Assembly (NCBI GenBank): GCA_950097015.1
Contig: CATNEN010000025.1
Location: 496,001 to 560,000 of the forward strand
DNA: 64,000 nt
From: Macrostomum hystrix
Lineage: Eukaryota; Platyhelminthes; Macrostomidae
Direction of reading: 5' to 3'
Under the pieces are notes generated by a model that worked only from the letters and a program-made list of their open reading frames with translations, was not told the DNA's origin and made no database searches. The stretch's first letter is position 1, and every line of letters starts with the position of its first letter. A program made the position numbers and the translations under genes. This document shows positions 55,255 through 64,000 of this stretch, piece after piece.

Positions 55255-58200
55255 TATCTGAACAAGTGAGCCATCTGGTGTGAATAAAGCTAGCATAAAA
55301 TATTTAGGATTTCAGTAGCATTGCTGATGAATTAATTCTATTATATAAACAGAAATAATATGTAACTGCTGCGATCTGGCCAAGTCTCACGGTTTCCTCA
55401 GCAAAGAGACAGGAAATTGCAGCAAATGGTCTCGTTGCATGCACTTGTAGAATATTTTGGCCACTTCACGTATACATAGTGCAAATCGATTTGGGCTGCA
55501 ATAGGCATTGGTTTCGTGTGCTACCAAAATTAGAAAATAGCAATGCTTGCAAAATGCTATTGTGATTAATGCCCCCCACGCCAGAGCAGCGCATGGTTGC
55601 AGACTGCATGCTTCATCATCCGTGCCGCCAAACAGACGAGAGGCCAAATCTGATTAATGGCGAAGCAACACTTTCTGCCAGCATCTCACGGGAGCTGCTG
55701 GCCTGAGAACATCTCTCATGTGACTACCTAGTCAACTGTGGAGGAGCTTCAAATTGCGATGTGTTGTTCAGCTCTGCACACTTACCTGACAACAGTGACA
55801 CAACAGTGAACAACTCAAAATTACCTCCGCACGGCCGCAAAATTCAATTTACATTTTCTTTCCAAATAAACGGTTGCTTATTTTCTATTTATAATGAAAT
55901 CTATCCGCTCGCATGCTACTAAAATCTGTGAATCACAAGTAGTAACTAAAGCCAACATTTTTCAGACCGATTCACTCCGACGACCTCATATCACGGAACA
56001 CCCGGCCGGACTGCCACACCAACGCGTCACGTGAGCTTTGGAGGCACCGCCATGGTTGGCTATCGAAGATAAACTATAGATTAATATATAAAAACGAAAA
56101 AAGCGATCCATACATATTTAACTCTCTTGTAGTGGCACTATTTTTCTGAATTTATCGTTTCGCCCAAATTAAAGTTGGTTATTGTACAGAGAAAAGTTAT
56201 TTTTTATCTACCACGATATATCATTTAATGTTAGAACAGAGTTGCCTTTTGCATTCATACGATGACTACGAGTAGCTAAAAAGTTTGGTAGTCCTAAAAT
56301 TCATATATTGGACCTCTATATCGATGTATGGTAGTTGTTGTGACTGTTAAATGACAATCTCTTGGCATTACGGACTCAACTGCGAGTGAATACGTCAACT
56401 AAACCCGTGTATATTTAACGGAGAATTTTAGGGTTAAGTGTAAAAGCAAATATGAAAGCCCATAATAACAAAGGCCTCCTTTGAAACAAAGGATAATGAA
56501 AATTGACAACACGACCACAGCTGATGCAGTCCAGTTACTGGGTCGTTTCGGTTTTTTATAGCGAGTTCCATATTTGCGATTGCTGTCGCTGCTGTAAACG
56601 CTTTATTCGTTGCTGCAATTATAATTGCATCCACTAAATAAAGTTAGATAATAGCCTAGAAATTAGAACTCGTAACTAATCACAGAAAAATTAGTCTCAA
56701 TGCCAAATGGAGGACAATTATAATATGTTATGGATCCTTTCGACACCAAACTCTTTTATGTCACTTTCAAATTGAAGTGTTAATTTTTTCTAATAAATTT
56801 TATTCTTATAAATATTGTTTTCGTAGACTATTTTGTAAGCATTACGCTTTTTGTCACCTTTAATTTTTTAGTTAGTTTTACTTATGCACTTATGCGTCTT
56901 TTGATTTCAAAAGCTAGTTTTATAAGAATCGGAGTCATCATTCAATCCTGAGCCAAATAAATTACTTAAGTCAATTGTAATTACAATTAAAATTACTTAG
57001 GGCACACAAAATGTCTGATATTTCCACACCTAGATAATTTAGACCAAGGCAAAGCTCAAAGTCGTATTTTGCTAATGAAGTACTTATAATTCCATTTCTA
57101 TGTTTCTTTATTAGAGGTTAATTAAGCCTAACGCCTTGACATATCAACGGCCCTACTTGTGCGGTATGGCTGTATGAGTTTATAATTGCTCCTTGTTATC
57201 TATTCCATCTAGTTGACAATTTTTTTTCGAATTAGCTTTAGTGCCCCTAGGCTCTAGCAGCCTTGTGACCCTTGATAAGGCAATGACTATGCCTATTTTA
57301 GAGATCTAGCTGGCTAAGTAAATATTCAGCTCACCAAAGTATTATTTTGCTAATCAGCTATTCATAAATCATATATGTTTAGCCAGCACTAATGTATTTT
57401 CATTCTTTAATTTTTTATTTTAAATTTGCACAAAAACTATACTTTGTTTTGTCTTAAAGCTGTCTTTAATTAAAAAGAACTTGATCGTTGATCAAGAGTT
57501 TTAAAAAGAAATTAAGAGAACCACTAAAGCCTATAATAGAAAGGATAATGGTTAAGAAGACATTTTAAATAAAGGGTTTAAGACAAAACAAAATACTGTT
57601 TTTGTGCAATTAAAAATGAAATAATTATAGAAAATACATTAGTGCCATCTAGGCATAATTTGCTTTTGTAAGTGGTTGTGTTTAAAATATGCAATATATT
57701 TTATAAATTACTATGCAACATAAAGCATATTATAGTTATATAAATATATATTTGAAATATATACATTTGGACAGCTATATAGCTATACAACCTATATAAA
57801 AAATTAATGCTGAGAATATTTAATAAAAATGCTTTCATTGTTAAATTATGACAATTTGTGATCAATCCCTTGTGCCACTGCCACTGTTGGTTAGAGCTCT
57901 AGATGAATAAAGCCTAATAAATTTCATATGTTAACATAGAAGAAACATGACTCTTGAGCATAAACCTAATTCTAATTTAATTCTGTTTCTGGACTGAAAT
58001 ATAGGATATTTTCTAGGACTGAAGTTCACAAAGCTTACAACAGCAATTTAGGAAGATTTGATTGCCCTTTAGTCTATATGCTGCATTTCTAGCTAGGTCT
58101 AAACATCAATACCTTGGCTCTACTATTTTTGTAATGTGTTTATTCTTATTTCAAAGACAAATTCTGCCATAAAGCCACCAAAGTTGTAATAGGCATTATA

Positions 58201-58347
58201 GACATAATAGGCATTTAAGTTAACAATATAAAAAGCGACATAGTACAGGATAGTAAGCAAGATATCCAGTGATGCTTACAATGCCCTCAGTTATGAAATC
58301 CATCTCTGACTCCCACTTCAGTATCACTCTCGCAAACTGGGCCTCAG
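55255..58347. other. AT-rich gap of 3.1 kb
   Basis: No coding region, RNA gene or clear mobile element. An AATAAA at 55283-55288 could end the preceding plus-strand transcript. Confidence 0.35.
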
Positions 58348-58357
58348 AACTGAATCA

Positions 58358-61191
58358 ATGAGTGAGAAGACTGGCCTATTGTCTGAGTCTAGCAGCAGTG
58401 GGCAGCCAGGACACACTGATCCAGTTCGCGACAATGAACTCTTCAAAGAAGTCGGCGATGCTCATCTTCAGCTGGGGCCTTGGTGGAAGGCTAATTTTCT
58501 AATTACTGAACGAGTTCTTTTTGGTCCTTGGGATGGCGTCTTCACCAGCTGCATGATGAATATCTTTGGCACTGTGGTCAGTAAGAAATTGCATCAATTT
58601 GCTGTCAAAAAGTAGACTTTTACATTTAATGTTCAAATTTCAAAATACTCTCCATGCGTGGCGTACTCACTCACCATACCTAGGGTGGGATTCGTATGTG
58701 TCCCAGATTAAATATACAGCCTCACCGTGTATTCGAACCCAGGACCTTCTAAGTAAGAGTCAGTGCTCTACCGTTAGCCCCTAAATTGGTCTGTTGTTAA
58801 TAATTTAGTTAAAATAATGTATATATTGTAATGTTCTATGGTATATGATGCCAGTATTATTATGTTTTTATAAAGGGTCAAAATGGTGTGCTCTCTGGCT
58901 GTGGATCTACTGTCGCCAAATGATGTGCCTACAGTTACAAAAGACAAGCAAATTGATCAAACCCTCTCTCAGGTGTTCTTGCGTGCCGGCTGGATGGTTG
59001 GCCAAGCTGGGGTTCCGCTAGCCATGCTGATTGCCTGCATCACGGCCACTGTGGCACTGCTCACCGTGCTCAGCGCCATCGGTGCTCTGGACCGCTGCGG
59101 CGGTGCCGGAGACACGGACGCTCCTGGAGCGGCTGGCGGTGGCGGAGTCTATCCACTGCTTCGGCGCGCCCTTGGAGACCGCCTTGCCGCTTCAGTCGGC
59201 ACCGCCTACTGGCTGGGCCAAGCCATTGGAGTCTCACTGTGAGTGCTGAGGTGTTGTCTGTTGCTTTCCAGATAAGATCTGGGGGTGTCTACTGCTTTCA
59301 AGATGAGATCTGGGGTGTCTACTGGTTTCCAGATAGGATCTGGGGTGTCTACTGGTTTCCAGATAGGATCTGGGGTGTCTACTGGTTTCCAGATAGGATC
59401 TGGGGTGTCTACTGGTTTCCAGATAGGATCTGGGGTGTCTACTGCTTTATAAATGGGGTGTCTTCTACTGTCCAGCTGAGGTTGGGGTGTCTTCTACTGA
59501 GCCAATCCACGCCTCGCCTCAACAGCTACGCAGCGGGCCTTGGCGAGTCGGTCTCCGCTTTGACTGGCTGGCGCGAGGCCACAGGCGGCGGCGATTGGCC
59601 AGCTCGAGGCGTGGCCGCCTGCGTCACCATCGGCCTGCTGGGGGTGTGCGGCGCCGGAGTGAAATGGGTCATCCGGCTGCAGCTGGTCCTGCTGGCGCTG
59701 CTACTCATAGCTGTCCTCGACTTTCTAATTGGTTCACTTGTTTCCCATGGCAACGCTTCGTCGTCTTTAGGCGTCGTTGGTTACTCTCGCCACACCCTGG
59801 CTAATAATAGCAGGCCAGATTATTTGCCGGGCGAAAATTTCTTCAGCGTCCTGGGCGTGTTTCTGCCCACCGTCAGCGGTGTTCTAGCTGGCGTCAACAT
59901 GGCCGGCGACCTGGCCGATCCGCCGCGCTCCGTGCCTGTCGGCAGTTTGTCAGCAGTAGCCGCCAGCTGGCTGCTCTACTCCGCCTTCGTGCTGGTACTG
60001 GGCTCCACCTGCGAGCGCTGGGCACTGCAGTCTGACCCGCTGATTGGCCAGAAGGTCTCACTGCTTGGTCCGATGTTTCTGTGCGGCCTGTACGTTAGCT
60101 CGCTGAGTGCAGCGCTTGGGGGACTGACGGCTGCTGCCAGGGTTCTGTCTGCCGTGGCACACAACACCCAACTGCCCGGCCTCCGCGTGCTGGCCGAACT
60201 CAAGTTCTCCGTACAGGTGAATGACTGAACTAATGAACCTGTGTGAATGACTGAACTAATGAACCTGTGTGAGTGACTGAACTAGTGAACCTGTGTGAAT
60301 GACTGAACTTGTGAACCTGTGTGAATGACTGAACTTGTGAACCTGTGTGAATGACTGAACTTGTGAACCTGTGTGAATGACTGAACTTGTGAACCTGTGT
60401 GAGTGACTGAACTAGTGAACCTGTGTGAATGACTGAACTTGTGAACCTGTGTGAATGACTGAACTTGTGAACCTGTGTGAATGACTGAACTAATGAACCT
60501 GTGTGAATGACTGAACTAATGAACCTGTGTGAATGACTGAACTAATTAACCTGTGTGAATGACTGAACTAGTGAACCTGTGTGAATGACTGAACTAGTGA
60601 AACTGTGTGAGTGACTGAACTAGTGAACCTGTGTGAATGACTGAACTAGTGAACCTGTGTGAATGACTGAACTAGTGAACCTGTGTGAATGACTGAACTA
60701 GTGAACCTGTGTGAATGACTGAACTAGTGAACCTGTGTGAATGACTGAACTAGTGAACCTGTGTGAATGACTGAACTAGTGAACCTGTGTGAATGACTGA
60801 ACTAATGAACCTATTTTAGACCCCACTACGCGGTCCCTACAGTCCACGGACTGAACAGTTGTCCACACTGCGCAATGGCTGGGTTATGTGTAGGCTGGGT
60901 TTCTATTAGTGTATTCTCCTATTTACCAAAGCACCGCTGTTTCCAGGTTCCGCTTTACGCTTTACTGACCGTGACGACCGTCTCCCTGGTGTTCACAGCG
61001 GTTGGCAATGTAAACTTCCTCGGTCCCATCGTGATCATGCCGTTTTTGATCACCTACGGCACCGTCTCCTACGCCTATTTCGCCCTGGCCATGACACACG
61101 ACATGGTGACCGACAGGGCTAGGCGCTTTGATCTGAGCCGCCGGCGGGACCGCCAGGTATCCACTTCCGGGCCGCAGAGTCCACGGTTCAG
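58358..61191 (+). CDS. SLC12A8-like cation-chloride cotransporter family protein (3' end outside window)
   Basis: Four exons: 58358-58576, 58973-59238, 59526-60216 and 60947-61191. Joins keep phase (ACTGTG/GTCAGT-CTCTCTCAG/GTG; TCACT/GTGAGT-CCTCAACAG/C; GTACAG/GTGAAT-TTTCCAG/GTT; TTCAG/GTGAGA onward). Together they give 473 codons so far. FGPWDGVFTSCMMNIFGTV/VFLRAGWMVGQAG matches SLC12A8 (FGTWDGVFTS...INIFGVVLFLRTGW). Further: TVLSAIGAL, YWLGQAIGVSLYAAGLGESV, a TM beginning GVAACVTIGLLGVC, NFFSVLGVFLPTVSGVLAGVNMAGDLADP (the conserved SLC12 stretch), LSSALGG-like LSAALGGLTAAARVLSAVA and LGPIVIMPFLITYGTVSYAYF. Plasma- or endo-membrane cotransporter by family; SLC12A8 substrates are debated. A C-terminal part is missing, as the gene continues past a large array. 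An acceptor (GGGCCTCAG) ends 10 nt before the ATG. SLC12A9 is less likely. Confidence 0.8.
58640..58795 (-). mobile_element. Second SINE type or tRNA pseudogene
   Basis: The minus strand reads GGGGCTAACGGTAGAGCACT, GACTCTTACTTAGAAGGTCC and TGGGTTCGAATACACGG: pol III A- and B-box-like blocks with a shortened D-arm. This is a degraded tRNA or a tRNA-derived SINE head, with a further unique part to about 58640. The head differs from the main SINE family. Confidence 0.6.
58886..58932 (+). mobile_element. SINE tail fragment next to SLC12A8-like exon 2
   Basis: CTCTCTGGCTGTGGATCTAC and TGTCGCCAAATGATGTGCCT match the 3' part of the main SINE family, ending about 40 nt before the acceptor. Confidence 0.5.
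59270..59455. repeat. 30-bp minisatellite in SLC12A8-like intron 2
   Basis: About six units of GATCTGGGGTGTCTACTGGT + TTCCAGATAG. Each unit contains a CTGGTTTCCAG acceptor-like sequence. Confidence 0.92.
60217..60815. repeat. 26-bp minisatellite starting at the SLC12A8-like intron 3 donor
   Basis: About 23 units of GTGAATGACTGAACTAGTGA + ACCTGT. The first unit begins exactly at the GT of the splice donor (GTACAG/GTGAATGAC), so every unit carries a donor-like TGTGTGAAT. Confidence 0.95.
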
Positions 61192-61636
61192 GTGAGAAAT
61201 AAGAGATCCGTGGATTACGATCGAATGTTGGGAATTTTTCGTTACAGGGTTTCCCAACATTACGGATCATAAAATTACAGACTTAGGTTTTAGTTTTTCT
61301 AGTCGAAAAGCAAATTATTTCAATATAGCCAAAATGATTCTAGGTTTTTTACATTCAAGCACGACGCGAGCTACTGCATTTTTACACTCACTTTTATCTA
61401 TTTTTGCATGCTAGATTTTAGAAGTTAATTTTGTAAGTTCAGTTATTTGCTAAAGTTATCGATTGGGAAAACTGTACCTCACGATTTTGCATTATGAAGA
61501 AGTGTAAGCAAAGAAAGCAGTATGATTAAGCCTTAGTAGGTATGCATTAAAAAGTGCGCCAATGTTATTTTAATAATATTAAACTGAATCCCAACAAATC
61601 TGGTTAAAATTAATAAAAACTACAAGCTTAGCTTAG
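61192..61636 (+). other. Start of the fourth SLC12A8-like intron
   Basis: AT-rich intronic sequence. No exon found before the array. Confidence 0.5.
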
Positions 61637-64000
61637 AGATGAAGATCCCATATTATGGTTGACGATCCCAGATTAGAGATGTAAATCCCAGATTAGGGTT
61701 GAAGATCCCAGATTAGAGATGAAGATCCCAGATTATGGTTGACGATCCCAGATTATGGTTGACGATCCCAGATTAGAGATGTAAATCCCAGATTAGGGTT
61801 GAAGATCCCAGATTAGAGATGTAAATCCCAGATTAGGGTTGAAGATCCCAGATTAGAGATGTAAATCCCAGATTAGGGTTGAAGATCCCAGATTATGGTT
61901 GAAGATCCCAGATTAGAGATGAAGATCCCAGATTAGAGATGAAGATCCCAGATTAGAGATGAAGATCCCAGATTAGAGATGAAGATCCCAGATTAGAGAT
62001 GAAGATCCCAGATTAGAGATGAAGATCCCAGATTAGAGATGAAGATCCCAGATTAGAGATGAAGATCCCAGATTAGAGATGAAGATCCCAGATTAGAGAT
62101 GAAGATCCCAGATTAGAGATGAAGATCCCAGATTAGAGATGAAGATCCCAGATTAGAGATGAAGATCCCAAATTAGAGATGTAGATCCCAGATTATGGTT
62201 GAAGATCCCATATTAGGGTTGAAGATCCCAGATTAGAGATGAAGATCCCAGATTAGAGATGAAGATCCCAGATTAGAGATGAAGATCCCAGATTAGAGAT
62301 GAAGATCCCAGATTAGAGATGAAGATCCCAGATTAGAGATGAAGATCCCAGATTAGAGATGAAGATCCCAGATTAGAGATGAAGATCCCAGATTAGAGAT
62401 GAAGATCCCAGATTAGAGATGAAGATCCCAGATTAGAGATGAAGATCCCAGATTAGAGATGAAGATCCCAGATTAGAGATGAAGATCCCAGATTAGAGAT
62501 GAAGATCCCAGATTAGAGATGAAGATCCCAGATTAGAGATGAAGATCCCAGATTAGAGATGAAGATCCCAGATTAGAGATGAAGATCCCAGATTAGAGAT
62601 GAAGATCCCAGATTAGAGATGAAGATCCCAGATTAGAGATGAAGATCCCAGATTAGGGTTGAAGATCCCAGATTAGAGATGAAGATCACAGATTAGAGAT
62701 TAAGATCCCAGATTAGAGATGAAGATCCCAGATTAGAGATGAAGATCCTAGATTAGAGATGAAGATCCCAGATTAGAGATGAAGATCCTAGATTAGAGAT
62801 GAAGATCCCAGATTAGAGATGAAGATCCCAAATTAGAGATGTAGATCCCAGATTATGGTTGAAGATCCCATATTAGGGTTGAAGATCCCAGATTAGAGAT
62901 GAAGATCCCAGATTAGAGATGTAAATCCCAGATTATGGTTGAAGATCCCAGATTAGAGATGAAGATCCCAGATTAGAGATGAAGATCCCAGATTAGAGAT
63001 GAAGATCCCAGATTAGAGATGAAGATCCTAGATTACAGATGAAGATCCTAGATTAGAGATGAAGATCCCAGATTAGAGATGAAGATCCTAGATTAGAGAT
63101 GAAGATCCCAGATTAGAGATGAAGATCCTAGATTAGAGATGAAGATCCCAGATTAGAGATGAAGATCCCAGATTAGAGATGAAGATCCCAGATTAGAGAT
63201 GAAGATCCCAGATTAGAGATGAAGATCCCAGATTAGAGATGAAGATCCCAGATTAGAGATGAAGATCCCAGATTAGAGATGAAGATCCCAGATTAGAGAT
63301 GAAGATCCCAGATTAGAGATGAAGATCCCAGATTAGAGATGAAGATCCCAGATTAGAGATGAAGATCCCAGATTAGAGATGAAGATCCCAGATTAGAGAT
63401 GAAGATCCCAGATTAGAGATGAAGATCCCAGATTAGAGATGAAGATCCCAGATTAGAGATGAAGATCCCAGATTAGAGATGGAGATCCCAGATTAGAGAT
63501 GAAGATCCCAGATTAGAGATGAAGATCCCAGATTAGAGATGAAGATCCTAGATTAGAGATGAAGATCCCAGATTAGAGATGAAGATCCTAGATTAGAGAT
63601 GAAGATCCTAGATTAGAGATGAAGATCCCAGATTAGAGATGAAGATCCCAGATTAGAGATGAAGATCCTAGATTAGAGATGAAGATCCCAGATTAGAGAT
63701 GAAGATCCCAGATTAGAGATGAAGATCCTAGATTAGAGATGAAGATCCCAGATTAGAGATGAAGATCCCAGATTAGAGATGAAGATCCTAGATTAGAGAT
63801 GAAGATCCCAGATTATGGTTGAAGATCCCAGATTAGAGATGAAGATCCTAGATTAGAGATGAAGATCCCAGATTAGAGATGAAGATCCTAGATTAGAGAT
63901 GAAGATCCTAGATTAGAGATGAAGATCCCAGATTAGAGATGAAGATCCCAGATTAGAGATGAAGATCCCAGATTAGAGATGAAGATCCCAGATTATGGTT
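61637..64000. repeat. 20-bp minisatellite running off the window
   Basis: About 118 copies of GATGAAGATCCCAGATTAGA, strictly 20 bp. The left end mixes variants (TATGGTTGACG, AGGGTTGAAG, GTAAATCCC), the middle is homogeneous, and CCTAGATT variants appear toward the right. It lies in an intron of the SLC12A8-like gene and continues past 64000. Confidence 0.97.

Larger units (their letters stand above)
58577..58972 (+). other. First intron of the SLC12A8-like gene
   Basis: 396-bp intron with a reverse tRNA-headed element and a plus-strand SINE-tail fragment close to the acceptor. Confidence 0.7.

Noticed and set aside
55387-55647. 86-codon minus-strand ORF
   Set aside because: Isolated, no domain, no supporting context.
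58665-58795. Functional tRNA gene on the minus strand
   Set aside because: The D-arm is shortened and the 3' acceptor stem does not pair with GGGGCTA; it fits a tRNA-derived repeat better.

Overview
The window is nuclear DNA of an animal, most likely an invertebrate. Genes have GC-rich, Ala/Arg/Ser-rich exons with GT-AG introns, and they lie in AT-rich non-coding DNA. The protein families (NPF/NPY-type receptor, SLC12A8-like transporter, PRR5/Protor, CUB-C-type lectin, CDK4/6-like kinase) are metazoan. Splice acceptors lie 7-17 nt before most predicted start codons, which would suit spliced-leader trans-splicing as in flatworms. A Macrostomum-like free-living flatworm is a guess; the species is not shown by the sequence.

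Layout. 2-820 (+): last exon of a 7TM-type protein. 1.2-15 kb: mostly minisatellites (units of 27, 23, 32, 13, 31, 57, 26 and 30 bp), interrupted by a small MITE candidate (8203-8432) and one minus-strand terminal exon (11062-11707). 15.7-36.4 kb: a minus-strand gene block containing a CDK4/6-like kinase with an acidic/Ser tail, a PRR5/Protor homologue (mTORC2 subunit family), a CUB-C-type-lectin type I membrane protein, a broken or unrecognised small ORF pair, a metadherin/LYRIC-like protein and a four-TM protein. 37-39.1 kb: an 18-bp array with a 216-bp higher-order repeat. 40.5-47.6 kb (+): a two-exon neuropeptide F/Y-type GPCR whose 5.4-kb intron is filled with arrays. 48.7-52 kb: a 15-bp array, a 707-bp hAT-type non-autonomous transposon with an 8-bp target-site duplication, and a 16-bp array. 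53.1-54.5 kb (+): a two-exon gene for a predicted N-myristoylated protein. 58.4 kb onward (+): an SLC12A8-like cation-chloride cotransporter, incomplete, running into a 20-bp array that leaves the window.

The genes do not form a pathway or operon; they are ordinary neighbours. The most unusual feature is the tandem-repeat load: about two dozen unrelated arrays cover roughly one third of the window by hand estimate. Several of them begin exactly at, or resemble, the splice donor or acceptor of the intron they occupy. A tRNA-headed SINE family is scattered through introns and gaps in at least seven copies. Exon joins were made by hand from GT/AG sites, reading phase and protein-family continuity; no alignment or search was run.
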